Assembly: GCA_032209605.1 (NCBI GenBank) | Contig: JASFXZ010000013.1 | Coordinates: 6,409,401 to 6,473,400, forward strand | DNA length: 64,000 nt | Source of the DNA: Mactromeris polynyma | Taxonomy: Eukaryota; Mollusca; Bivalvia; Venerida; Mactridae | Direction of reading: 5' to 3' | In this document: positions 39,601 through 54,600 of the stretch, in pieces | Layout of the letters: every line of letters begins with the position of its first letter | How positions within the stretch are numbered: position 1 is the first letter of the stretch | Made by a program: the position numbers and the translations under genes | Notes under the pieces: generated by a model | Seen by the model: only the letters and a program-made list of their open reading frames with translations | What the model was told of the DNA's origin: nothing | The model's database searches: none

Positions 39601-42600
39601 TGTTGTCCTGGCAGCGCATATATATATATATTCTATCATTTGTTCTTCAGAACAAGAATCCACACTGCAATATTGCTACACCGCTAATACGTGTTATGGT
39701 CTAAAGAAGAAAGGTTTTGACGACAAAGTTGTGACGGAGGATAAATGTTGTGCTAAAGGTGGCGGCAGTTGGGGTGTTACTGGAACTGACCACTGTAACA
39801 CATGTCCCGAGGAGGGCGAACTTGGTAAGGAAAACTTGACCACTGTATCACGTGCCCAGAGAAGGGAGAACATGGGGGTCAATTGACCACTGCAGCACGT
39901 GGTCCGAGGAGGACGAACGTGCTACGTAAACCTTGACCACTGTGCCACGTGTCTCGATGCGTACATTTGGTCAATAAGATTTTCCTCTCTTACATTAAAT
40001 CTAAGAAAACATGACTCCTGATTCGAAGGTCGTGAGTTCAAGTCCCACTTAGCAGGGTTTGACCAAGAACATCACAACCCATGCATTCGGCGCGAGTACT
40101 GGTTATTTTCCCATTCATTGAAAGTGATTAATACAAGTTGTAAGAACTCGTTTCACTGTCACTGTAAAATAATTAATTTTAAACAAACTATCAGTGATAC
40201 CTGCCGACCAATTTCAAATATTGTTAATGGCGGTTCCGGGAGCAAACAAATGATCACATGATCTCTAAGATGTCTAAAAATAACCTCAACTTATTTCTTT
40301 ATTGAAAACTACATTTGAGCGCCGCTGTGCGATTTCCAATGTCTTCTTTAATTGACGTCATTTCCAGAAAACGTCACATATGACGTCACCATGTACTGAC
40401 GGTAATCAATATTTGCCCCATATGGCAATATGAAAACGACGAGACCATATAGAGTAAATATTGTATCCTGCTTGCAAATAGTGATATCACATGTTGCGTT
40501 TTTCTTGAAATGACGTCACTTACAGAAGAGGTTGTAAATCCCATAGCAGCACTCATTTTATAATGCATGTAATCCATATTTCCCCCACAGAACCCTCGGT
40601 GATACTTCAAACTAGGGAGATGTCATTTAGAACATGTTTGAACTTCGGACGAAGTTACTTTCGTATGTTTGACGGACTAGAATACCAGTTTGCGGGGACA
40701 TGTACATACACCTTGGCTGAAAACCTGGAACAAGGATGGCATGTCGAGATGACAGTGAAAAACTGTAATTACTGGACAACTTGTCGAAAAGTGAGTACAC
40801 GTTTGTATTGATACTGTAAAACCTCACTCAAAGACCACCTCAAAATTCAGTCCATTTCACTGTTTTATTCTTAATTCAACCTCAATATTAAGACCAACTC
40901 AATAATAAGACCAGTTTTCAAGGGTCCCAAGGGTGGTCGTATTATTAAGGTTTTACTGTAATTGATATTCGATGGTCTCTATTATTCATGTCAATGCCAG
41001 ACCGAGGGGTTATTACGACTTCTACGTCATCAAAACAATTATATACAAATTATTTTTGATTATTCAAATTGTTATAGTATTATATTATTCATCCTGTATT
41101 AATTATTCCCGTATGTGTATCTTAATTCACAAAACACTGCTTTGTTGACATTACATTAAATGTAATAATCATTTGTTATTACAGATGTGAATAATTCACA
41201 ACTAACTTATTTTCTTTTTAGGAAACATAATTTAAAACTTTAATTCTCATTTCTACAGTTTTTACAATGAAGTTCTACAATATGTTTTCTAATACAATTT
41301 GGGTTTTTGAATAAATTTTAACATACTTTGCGTGACATAGAAATCTTATCTAATCTGGATAAATCACTGAGTGGACATATTGTTATGAAATGATATTCAT
41401 CTTCTATATCTCAAGAATTACATCATATCCAAAAGTTTTCTTTTATTCTATTTCTGTCGTATATTCCTGTTTAGCACCAATATACGTCTATTATATTAAA
41501 ACGAATGCTATTTAGTTGTTCAAGTTTCAAGGAAATATACAACTCATATTAAAATTTATAAAGCTAGTTTCATTTAAATTAATTGAATTCAAGAAACATA
41601 TAGTCATTGGTTAAACGGTTTACAAACAAAATAAAATGAAAATGGACGATTATATCAAAAGTAAAATATACCCATCCTTCACTTATATATCCTTCGATAC
41701 GATGTGATATTCACATGAAGTGGAATATTTTGACCACGGAAATATTCCTGAGTGAAAATCATAAAAAGTTTGTTGAATATGTCATTTATCATTCGGTGTG
41801 ACACGTGACAGTTTTAACCAATCAAAATTAGTTTATAAATATATCATATAATAAAGATTGTGTACGTTGTGAATGAACTTTTACTCTTTACTTGTTCACT
41901 GAATGTAAATTTATGACGTGTTTATTATGATGTGCAGCTTGTGAAGACATACATGGACAATGGAGACACTGTAGAAACAGAAAATGGAGTGGTCAGTGTG
42001 AATGGTCGAGAAATCACCGTCCTACCTGACAAACCTGTGTTAACACCAGACGAATGTAAATATGCAACTTTTCATGTATTTCCTAACTTTATACAGTAAA
42101 CTTCTCCGGATTACCTCCCTTTGAAAAAAAGTAAATATCGGCTGTGGTTGAGAGGTTGTCGCTCAAGAGAGGTTAAATTTGCAGCAATCAATACTGTGGG
42201 TAGAATAGAGGTTGTTGCTCAAGACAGAACCGCTCTAGAGAGGTTGCTTCATGCAACAATAATTGAAAGAGTTAAACGCACTGAAAGAATAAGATGCAAT
42301 TGCATAAACTGTCATTTAAAAAAAAACAGATATTAAGCACACACACACGTAGAACATCTGCACCTTTTATTGTTTACATTATTTGATCATTTTTGAGAAA
42401 TTAAAGTAGCTTTGGTTTGATATATATCCTTATATAGGTATATTGATAATTTTTACTGGGTGCTCGTTAATACAACCCTATGTACTTCCGGTGTTCCTTC
42501 TCAGCCGCTACAACACAGTGGCATTTTGAATGCGATAATTTGTAATATAACGGATGTCTGAAATTTCATGCATTGTAACAAATATCAGAGTTTCTTGTCT

Positions 42601-45600
42601 AAGAAGCTAAACACAGAACTGAAAGGTCAAAACGTCTCGCGATGTCATCATTATTATCATGATGTATTGATTTTTTCAGCTTTCACAATAACCGCCATTG
42701 GAGACTGGATTCTCCTGGAATGTCCGAATGGTTTGAGGGTGAAAGTTGACCGGGCATCTACTGTTTACGTGACGCTGGACAAGGACAAAACTGCTGGACA
42801 AAATGTTCGCGGTCTCTGTGGAAATAACAATGGAATTCCAAATATACCAGGTAATGATTTATGTAAACACAATGTTAATGTTATAGTCCTTCTACACCAT
42901 GTGACGTAGAGTTCAAAACGTGACGTCACAACTTGTCGACGCCCTGTGTGTAACTAATGGCAACATCTTGGGAATTTCCGTGCATTTCGGAAATAGATCG
43001 GGAAGCATTTGTACGAATATAAATATCATTTCTTTGTTCATCTTTTCTGAAATAATTTATCCACTTGGACCCGGAGATAAAATTTACGAACGAACAACAA
43101 CAACAACCCTTAAATTGAAAGTCATGAATCAGTAATATATGGTATGGTATCTTCAATAAAACCGAAGTGACCAATTAGAAATTTTGCTCAGTGTATACCT
43201 AAAATCTCGGTATATGATGCGGTTTTCTTACACTGTTTACTATAATATATCTAACCAGGGAAACACTATTCAACATTGTATAATTGTTTGTGTGCATCGT
43301 ATTACTAACACTTAAAAGATCTCCATCATACTTTCCACGGAGAATACATTCATTCATTACTGTAGCCATTTTGGAACTACTTTCCACAGAGAATACATAC
43401 ATTCATTACGGTAGCCATTCTGGAACTACTTTCCAGAATTTTGTTTAATTCTGAAATTCTTGTTGTGTAACCAGTCTTGTTTAGAAAGTCTTAACCATGA
43501 CCAGTCTGTACCTGCCATGCATAGATGCGTTTACCAATTTGATATAATAGTAATTCAATTATCTGGGAGAATGTGACCTACAAATACGTCCTTAAATTGT
43601 ACCTTAAAAGTTCTTCGTCATATTTTCTACCAAATATGCTAAGCCATCAGTCGAGAGATCACAGATAAAGATATTTAAAGGTAGTCGTATTTTCTATCAA
43701 AACATGCCAAGTACTAAAATTAACTGTTGGCATGTTAATTCCTACAAACAGTCGTACTCTAAGTCATTGCATTGTTTATTTTCTTAAAATATTAGAAACG
43801 AGTCCTATATGAATAAGATTCACACTGCTTAAATCCTAAATAAAATGTATGCTCAGTTCTATTCCTATACACGTATTTCCTATGCTAGCGCTAACTCGGC
43901 GTGTAGTTCGGCATAGAAAATAAAAATACCAGTATCGGATTCTTGTGTTTGTAGTTTCGGAAAACATGTAAGAAAAGTAACAATGCAGTCTTGTAAAGTA
44001 CATCTGTATGAGGAGAATGCCACCAATTTCCTTGTTCAGTAGAAATTCGAAACCTCGAACAGTTTTGGCTCGAACGAAGTAGATACCTCAAACATGTTCT
44101 TAAGTCCCGGCGAAATCCCTTTTTATTTCATATTATCTAACCGTAGATCACTCGAACATGATTTGCGGTCTCTAGCTACCATTTTATAAATTTCTTAAAC
44201 AAAAGTGTAAACTTGATTGTGTAAATTCCGTGTCAAAACTTGTATAAATTCGACCCAAAATTTATTTTATTAACCATTTTGATAACGCATTGTACACTCG
44301 TACCAGAAACAGTCGGTTCGTACATACACATGTATACCATAGATGCAGTTGGAGGTTTGGAAGTTTTACTGTATTTATAACTTATGCTATTTTATACAAA
44401 GATATGTACCTTTAAAAACAATATTCCTGTTCTACAGATGAATTTGGTAACGCAAAGAGTGCAGCAACATTTGGTAACTTGTACAAAGTTCCTACCGCAG
44501 GAGAAGTAGTAAGTGGTTACATTTGTATATAAGTTGATAAATTATCTCCCCTTTATATTCCGTCTAAATGTAACTAACAACTACAACTAGCAAAATGTAT
44601 CAGGGAGAATCACAATACCTAATTTTAATCTTAAAATATATGTAGGTTGAAATTAAAAACAGAAATTTTCTGTCGTGAATTAAGTCCCGTTTGAAAGTAT
44701 GTATTTGCTTTAATATCGGCTATGCTTATTCGCGATACATGCTTGGACCTTGTGACTTGCCACCATCGAAATCATTGAACAAGTTTAAGCAAACGTCTTG
44801 TTTAAATAACATAAAATATATACCGTCTTCAAAGACATTTACGCCACTTACTTAAATGATTATGATAATCTGTGCCTTACGGTCCAATGTTACCACAATG
44901 AAAGCTTAATTTATGTTGAACGGATGTTTTTATATATTCTATATTTTATATATTATTGCAACAGTGTCCAGATTCAAGTTCCATACAAAGTTATTGTGTT
45001 GGAAGTACAAACAAAGTCAGACGTGATGCGGAGGAAGCATGTAGCTTCATGAGATCCACAACATTCCGTAAATGTCATCAACTGGTAATATACGTTACTC
45101 TATAATATACGTTGATCTATAATATACGTTACTGTATAATATACGTTACTCTATAATATACGTTACTCTATAATATATGTTGATCTATAATTAACGTTAC
45201 TCTGTAATTTACGTTGCTCTGTCATATAAGTTACTTGTAACAAACGTTACTATATAATATACGTTGATCTATAATTTACTTTACTCTGTAATATAAGTTA
45301 CTCTATAATATACGTTGATCTATAATTAACGTTACTCTGTAAATTACGTTGCTCTGTCATATAAGTTACTTGTAACATACGTTACTCTATAATATACGTT
45401 GATCTATAATTTACGTTGCTCTGTCATAAAAGTTACTCTATAATATACGTTGATCTATAATTTACGTTGCTCTGTCATATAAGTTACTTGCAACATACGT
45501 TACTCTATAATATACGTTGATCTATAATTTACGTTGATCTATAATATACGTTGATCTATAATATACGTTACTCTATAATATACGTTGATCTATAATATAC

Positions 45601-48600
45601 GTTACTCTATAATATACGTTACTCTATAATATACGTTACTCTATAATATACGTTACTCTATAATATACGTTACTCTATAATATACGTTGATCTATAATAT
45701 ACGTTACTCTATAATATACGTTACTCTATAATATACGTTACTCTATAATATACGTTACTCTATAATATACGTTGATCTGTAATTAACGTTACTCTGTAAA
45801 TTACGTTGCTTTGTGATATAAGTTACTTGTAACATACGTTACTCTATAACATACGTTACTCTATAATATACGTTATTCTATACTTCGCTGCGCCCCATAC
45901 ACAGGCCTCTAAGTCACATTTGTTATTCTTTAACATACATAACTTTGTCAATACTATAGTACTGTGTTACATACGTTACCCGGTTACAAATGTTACTCAC
46001 TCAAATGCGTCACTCTGTTACATACGTGTCAGAATATTGTTGAGGTCCGAATTTAGTACTTCTTTGCGGTACATTGCATTTTGTTAAGTAAATCTTAATC
46101 GTCATACTTGAGTTACCAACATTGATTGGTGCATTTGACTCTTAATACAGAATTATAACTAAATTACATTTAAATTGACTTCATTTTCTGGATTGACGTC
46201 ACCCATAGTCACCAAAACTTTGAATGCTTGCGCAGGTTCGTGGGTCTTTCATGTGAAAAAATAACAGTATTCAGTCTTGAATAATTAAGGTACTAGAAGG
46301 CATGAATATAATATTTATTTATTTATTTGATTAGTGTAGGCACGTGTAGCCAGTAACTCGAGTAAATGTCTCTCATTTAAGGTAACGGTTATCACCGATT
46401 TTCTCAAACGCATCTTTCGTATAACTTACGGTCACTGGATTTATCATTCATCTTTTATTTCATGGTCATACGTGTTTAGGTTGACGTCAATGTATGGTTT
46501 AGTATGTGTATGAACTATTATTGTGGCGCGGATTCTGGTGACGACAGAGAGGCGGTGAAATGTTTCTATACCGAAGCCTACGCTCGGGAATGTACGTCAC
46601 AAGGTGTCATCGTTCAATGGAGATCTTTGAGCATGTGCCGTAAGTTCATACTTTATATTACCTACTAAGTCTGGTCAAAGGTTTCCGAAGACTTACAAAT
46701 AAATGAAGATACTTGCCAATAACTGGTAAACAATCTTGTATACCATTCAAGGGAGCTAACTCGCCGTTTTCGTATTTTGGGATTCTTCACATCATAAAAT
46801 TAAAAAAAAGAGCTTCTTGTTTTTTTAACAAGCGGGCTATTTTATAAGTTTTGTCTGTTAGTAATATAGTATTAAAACATATTTTCAATCGGGTATACAT
46901 TGCAATGGTTTCTATTAGAGATGCTTTACCCAATGTAACAACAATACTGGATGAAGTCAATTCAAACACTGTACGTTCAGATGAGCCAGATACATCTTTA
47001 AGAAACAATGGTACAAATATTGTTCAAACAATACCTCTATGTCAATATTATATTTACAGCGAAGGAATGCCCAAAGGGCCTCGTGTACTCTGACTGTGCT
47101 TCCCCGTGTCCAAGAACGTGTCAAAGTCTGCACAATGTGATGCCGGAATCCTGTATGGACGAGTGTGTATCAGGATGTGAGTGTCCAGCTGGGCAGTTTT
47201 ACCAGGATGGACAATGCGTAGAACCAACAGAATGCCAATGTGAATTTAACCATAAAAAATTCGACAACGCTGCTGTCATTAAAGTCGAATGCAATAAATG
47301 GTGAATATTATTTATTATATATCAAAATTAAAACAGTAATTTTAATAATTCACTACATAGGCTTGCAGATCCAGGACACGTTTGAGAAAAGTTGCAATAC
47401 AGTGTTTTAGAGTACTTCTATATTGACGCTTTAACTTGCCGTTTTCTAAAAATATATTTTTGACATATTGTGATAGAAAATATGACAATGTACCTTTAAG
47501 TTCGGTTTATATCAGATCCTATGTTTTATCTGGTGGCTTACCAGCACTTGCATTTGCTTTAAATGCTGTTATCATTTCACCCACTAGTGATAGCACTTAT
47601 ACATTCATATTTCCTTAAAATGTGTTCCCTTTGACCTCCTTAAGTGCCTTTTGTTTTGTGGATTGTTGATTTCCCGGATGTCTGCGTGGGGAGGCACTGT
47701 CTTGTGTATGTGGCGTTCCCTGTAGTTACGTTTTCTCTCTCTTTTATATCCCTCGAAACTGTTTTTGTTGTTCCCCATTCAAGTTCCCTTTAAATGTATT
47801 ATATACCCTTCCACATTCTTTATTTAATTTCGTCCCATAAGGATCTGTTTTGTGAATTTATTCGCGTGCCAGAAACAGTGAGAAGCTCTCAGTTCTACAC
47901 AAGTCAAGTTGTGTATTTAAGTGGTAATAAAAGAGGGTAAATGAAAACACGTCGAAATGAAACTGATGAGTTGGTGTTTTGCCCCGTATTTCAACGGTTC
48001 TGTACAGTAATCAGTTGACCTTACCCGTGTTCCTGGGTTACCAATCAGTACTAACCAGTGTTCCTGGGTTACCAATCAGTACTAACCAGTGTTCCTGTGT
48101 TACCAACCAGTACTAACCAGTGTTCCTGGGTTACCAACCAGTACTAACCAGTGTTCCTGGGTTACCAACCAGTACTAACCAGTGTTCCTGTGTTACCAAC
48201 CAGTACTAACCAGCGTTCCTGGGTTACCAATCAGTACTAACCAGTGTTCCTGGGCTACCAATCAGTACTAACCAGTGTTCCTGGGCTACCAATCAGTACT
48301 AACCAGTGTTCCTGGGCTACCAATCAGTACTAACCAGTGTTCCTGGGCTACCAATCAGTACTAACCAGTCTTCCTGGGTTACCAACCAGTACTAACCAGT
48401 GTTCCTGGGTTACCAATCAGTACTAACCAGTGTTCCTGGGTTACCAACCAGTACTAACCAGTGTTCCTGGGTTACCAACCAGTACTAACCAGTGTTCCTG
48501 TGTTACCAACCAGTACTAACCGGTTCTTCCGCAAGTAGCTGAGAACCGCTCCACTTGAATCAGAGGTGGCTTTGTCTGTTTTATCGTCAGTCAAAGTTAA

Positions 48601-51600
48601 GGAGAAAATCTGCATTACCCGAGATTCGAACCTAAGTCTACCATATGGTCAATCAAGTTTGCTATTAACTGAAATAACTAAGCGGGCAAAATGTATGTTG
48701 AATAATATTTATTAAACAAAAAATGACACACTTCAATCCATATCGATTTTATTAAATAGGACCGGTCCATGATTATAGTATATATAGATCGTAGTTAATT
48801 TTTTGTAAGGATTTATTGTTCAGCATGTTGCAAGAAACATTATTTCATTTAACTTACCGGAAGACATCATTCTATCTACGCCGTTTATCTTTTATAAAAA
48901 AAATTGTTCTATATTTCAGCACGTGCTATATGGGGAAATGGAAATGCACAGAAGATAAATGCAGTTCTTCATGTATCTATTTTGGAATGTCCCACGTAAA
49001 AACATTCGACGGATTATTTTATCAAATGGAAGCTGCCCCGTGCGGTTACAATTTAGTTGAGGTAAACTTTCTTGTTCAATTGTGAAGTAAGAATATTGAC
49101 CAAAATATGCAAATTGGATTTAGACAAATTCTGACTGTTCTGTGTAAAACATTATTGTTAAATTATACCATCAAAATATATTTGTTGTTGCCGGACAATA
49201 GTTACATGACATTCGTGAATAATCGTACAAGTCCGTAAATGATCGTATACGAAATACAAACAGCGACTTTCAATATTCAATACAATACAATACGTTTATT
49301 TAGGCATTAAACAGTTTTAAGAGACAAAGTGTGAATTGAGAAATGAAATGTTATGGAACAGTTACAAAAAGTCTTCCAAACATTTAACACTTAAAGTAAT
49401 CCAAGTATTGTTCACAGAGCTGTGAGCTTTCTTTTTAACATAGCGAAATAAATATATACTCTGAACATTGAATCACGCACATAGTGCGATTTCTAAATTT
49501 GTTATAAAATAACTCAGGATACACGATAGTATTGCATGTGTACGCAACATGAATGCTACATTTCATGACAATCGACATTTTTCATAAAAATTGAGTTTCA
49601 AAAGTAAATAAATGAAATTAAAAAAACATGGTTGGTAAGAAATTGTGGGGTTTTGAAATGTACTGTGTATATTTTGCCAAGTATATATGGAGGCTTTTTG
49701 ATTTTGAAGACATAATATGATCAAGGTATTTCATCTTAATTCTCGGTAAAAGAGCCAAACGAAGAGGGCGCTCAATAGACAGATAGTTTATTCCGAAATA
49801 TTAGGCATACTGCCCATGTTTTTATGTTAACAAACAATGCAAATATATATACAGAAAGAACGAAATATTATACATTGGTCAATGGGCAATACTATCATTT
49901 GACATTATATAAATCACAATATATTAATCAAAACATTTCGTTGAAACAATGTTTAAAGTAATCGAATATTGAGGAGAAAATATAATACAAATGTATTACT
50001 TAATTATAATACAAATTATTTCTTAGGATAAAAGCTTTATGAAAAAATAATGACACGATTGTTTGTATATACAATATATGTATACTTATCACGTTCTCAC
50101 TCGACATAACGGACAGGGGTAACACTTTATGTCCCATTCGCATTTCCTCGAATGGCGGATAAATAGAATATACTAGGGATGTTAACGAATGGCAATTTTG
50201 GTATTCGAACATTCGACCTTCTTATCTAATAATACATTTGAAACTCGAAGTTTAACGTTATGCTTATCAATTTTGTGTTTTAAACTGATCACTTCAGTTG
50301 GAAAAAAATCCCCACGATTACTAATATTTTCATGGCATATGCGTCATCACCAGAGTGTTATATCTCTCTTGCCCCCAAATATACAACACGACATGTCAAT
50401 TAACACCTGTAGATATTATTTTCACGCGTAAAATGTTATTCCATCGGATAATGCCCATCATTGAAATTAAGTACACTTGCATTCAGCTTTTATATTGTCG
50501 AACTTCCTAAGAATATACACATTTAATGATGTTTAACTGAAACGCTGCTTCATATAAAAACCATACATACATAATTTCAGCCCTCAGCAGACGCTGTAAC
50601 CGAGGACTCACGTGCTGCTCTGGTAATCCGGGCATTTCATGAAAACTGTGGCGAAGAAATGAGTGGCCGAAATTGCATTTCCGGTGTACGTGTGGAAACG
50701 CAGGGAGAAATAGTGACGATTCAAGGTGACATTGTCAAAATCAATGGACAGGATTATACGTCATACATAAAGGAACAACCATTTTTGTCTCGGAATTTGT
50801 ACGTGAAACAAGCTACATCATTGTTTATGATGGTTAGAGGATTTGGATTCAGAGTTCTTTATGGTTTTAGAAGAATATACATCAGCGTGGACCCCTTCTA
50901 TGATAATAAGGTACTGTATAAATGATCCGGTGTAATTAAACAGTTTACTTTTCCCTAACAACAACATGATGCACGTGAAAACAGCTGCATTGATTAATTC
51001 TTCATAATAATTGAGCGCCGCTGTTCGATTTCCAACGTCTTCTTTAAGTAACGTCATTTCCAGAAAACGTCACATGTGACGTCACTATGTACTGACAGTA
51101 AGCAATATTTGCCCCATACGGCAATATGAAACGAAGTGACTATATGGAGTGAATATTGTTTCCTGCTTGCACATAGTGACGTCACATGTTATCTTGAAAG
51201 GACGTCACTTACAGAAGAGGTTGTAAAACCCATAGCAGCGCTCTTAAGTACATCGATAAACAACACTGTTCAGTCGTTTCATTTATGTAGAAACATGTTA
51301 TAACAAATCGCGTATCATTACATTTTCCCCCGCTGCTGAAAAGGACCTTAGTTAAATATGGACAAAAAATGTTTATCTATTTTGAACAAACATTTTGCAA
51401 AGACTCACAAAATTCTAAATCTATCTTATATAATATAATATAGTAGTAGTCATTCGAATTCATCGGGTCCGATATTTTATTTCGAATAATACATGGTTTC
51501 GAATAGCCCATTTCTATTCGACGTGCCATAGGAGAAGATACATCGGGACACAATATTTATTTCGGATAATACCAAGTATTCGGATAGAAGGTTGCCGAAT

Positions 51601-54600
51601 GAACGAGATCCGACTGTATAACATTTTGAATATTGTTGCCATAGGTACAAGGTTTATGTGGAAAATTCAACTATATAACTGACGATGATTGGCTGGCCCC
51701 TAATGGTATCACCGAGAAAAAAGCTGGAACCTTTGTTGCTCACTATATGAACCCGCCAAATTGTGCGAAGCAAGAAGATCGCCCATCCTCACTGCCTTGC
51801 TCAAACGAAAGGGTAAGTCCAGTGAGCTATCAGTTTGTTTATCAACGTAACAAGTTAATCTCTCTTTAGATAAAAAACAATTCCCGACAAGAGGGTATAT
51901 GACAAGCCAACTGATTCCGAGTTCCGGGAAATATACTTGTGTCAGGTTTTTAATAGATCCCGGAAGTGGATAATTCAATATCTCACACTGTGTGATTGTA
52001 GACAAAAATGCTCGACTCTAGAATTGGAAATTATACCCAAACAATTCTGGGTCAGCCCTTCCCCTCCCACTGGAGCAAATAGTGATAGGTGCTTTAACTC
52101 ATATTACAATTAACAAATGTTACGTTACGAAAGATATATAGAACAAGATGTCTATGTATGACGTGTGATCGAAGTGAAATTTTATTTTTATTGTTAGAAT
52201 GGAATGTTCTATTTTCTTTTATGGGGATATGTGTTAGTTCTGTGTTTGTCTGCTAACACTCGTCCACTACAGTTAGGGTGCATCAATGACTCTTCAGTGT
52301 TAAACGTTCAAACGCCATAGAGTATTGTCAAACGGATGACCGAAAACCGTCTGATATAATATACAGTAAACCTCGATGATAAGACCACCTTTGGGACGCT
52401 AGAAAAACTGGTCTTCTTATTGAGGTGGTCTTAATATTAATATTGAGGTTTAATTAAGAGCAGTGAATATGGACTTGAACATTGTGTTCTTAATTTCGAG
52501 GTGGTCTTATTATTGAGGTGGTCTTTAAGTGAGCTTTCACTGTACATGTTTCCAAATAAAAAATACAGTAAACCTCAGTAATAAAACCACCATTGGGACC
52601 CTTTCTAAACGGGTCTTCTTATTGAGATGGTCTTAATATTGAGGTCGAATAAAGAGCAAAACAGTGAAAATGGACTTGAAAATTGTCTTCTTAATATTGA
52701 GGTGGTCTTAATATTGAGATGTTCTTAAAGTGAAGATTACTGTACTCCAATCTACAAAATACATTGTCAGATCAGTCAAGTCTTATATGACAGTCATTTA
52801 CAGAGGCATTACATATTTCATGTAATGATGCAAGTAAAAACTTTTTTTATATATTTACTTTACGAATGAAATTCATGCCGACGAACACATTTTTATTTTG
52901 CTGAATTTGACAAAATTTGCAATAAATCACACATTTCACTCACTCATCACTTCGTCGACCATATTTCCTTGTCTCTGTATAACTCGAGGTATAAACTGGT
53001 GATTGTAACAACTCAGGCGCGAAATATAAAAATAAATAAACCTTTATGATGTTATGAAACCTGATGTCATTCCCTGTACGTAATTTAAACGAATCGGAAG
53101 ATCCTGAATACTTTGTCAAAATCCCTAGTTTCGTTTTGGCGTTGTATAGGCTACTTTCGGTTTCAAAAACTTACAGAAAGAAAACAAAAATTTGCAATGG
53201 ATGGGTGGAATATACCATGTACCCAATGGAGAAGAGGAAAATAATGTAATGCCTCTTTAAAACTCTTACATGAGCTGTGGAATTCATCGTTTGTTCTAAA
53301 TTGTAAGAATATCGATAGTGATGTTGAATTTTTGCTTGATGTTTAGTTCACGTTTTCCAAGACTAGCTGCAGACCTCTTCGAGATACCGATGATCTTTGG
53401 AAACGTTGCCGTGACCTGGTGGATTTCAACGAATTCTATCAGAGGTGTGTGGATGACGTATGTTCTGTGAGTTCTCTTGACAACACGGATCCGGGTTGCG
53501 TCCTCATGGCCGTGGTTGCTAGGGAATGCGCCTTACAAGGGGCCGTGATCAACGACTGGCAAGAACATCCAAGCCTCAATGGACAGTGTAGTAAGTATGC
53601 CAGTGATCAACAAAAATTTTAATTAAAGTATAGTAAATTAAAAGCGTTTGGACCTTTCTAAATACATAATTGTTTGCCTTACACTTTTAGTTTTAACAAT
53701 TCAGTATCCTTATATGCCAAAGAGTAATGTATATATTTCCAACATTTTGTCAAATTTCCCCATCGGTAAAATCAATTTCACCAGTTATTTTTCTTCGTCC
53801 AAATATAAATATCGGTGCCACTCAAAACAATCTATAAAACAGTACATTCACCCAGGTTTGCTTAATTTATCTTGCAACCCAACAATAAATTTGGTAATAT
53901 GAGGTTCTGTAAATACCCCAATTTTGCAATTTACGACGCAAATTTCCTGTTTCATGAGACCCATTTTTACTTCCCCCAAAATCTGAAAAAGGGCTGAAAA
54001 TAAAACGGAAAGTTGCTGTCTTAGAATTTTGTTTCTGAGAAAAACGCAATAAAGATGACGTCATGTTTTCACATTATGACGTCATGTTTTCACATTAATT
54101 GCGACAACTAGTTGAAACATTTCAGTAACAAAATATGATTCAGCGGCGAGCAGAAGCAAAACAATTATCGGTAGACATTAAGACGGGCCCCTTTTATTAC
54201 GGAAAAGAATAATATTTTTTTTATACATTTATTTGTTAAGTACTACTGTATCTGAAACATGTTTGCTGTATTTAATTTGTGAAATTTGTAGATCTAGTCT
54301 TGATGACCATATTAAAAGTGCTGTAATTCCCTAAAAATATGTCGTTTTTGCAATAGTAGTGACCTACAAATATCCCTGCTTTCAGAAATGTTAATATCTC
54401 AATGTCGCCCAGATATGTCATTTGGGCCAAAAATCTCAGAGAATGATGGACACATTTAACGATAAAAACATCAAACATTTCATTTGTAAAGAGTTTACAA
54501 TAAAATTACGATTTAAGTTAAATTGTTTATTTTAAAAATTCTGTCACAATTTAGAGTGAAGTTATATGAACGAGTTATAATTATGCATCTATTTCAGGTT

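Noticed and set aside
51645..51812. Possible frameshift in an A-run of VWD gene exon 15
   Set aside because: Recounting gives six A residues at 51717-51722; the exon is 168 nt and stays in frame with exons 14 and 16.
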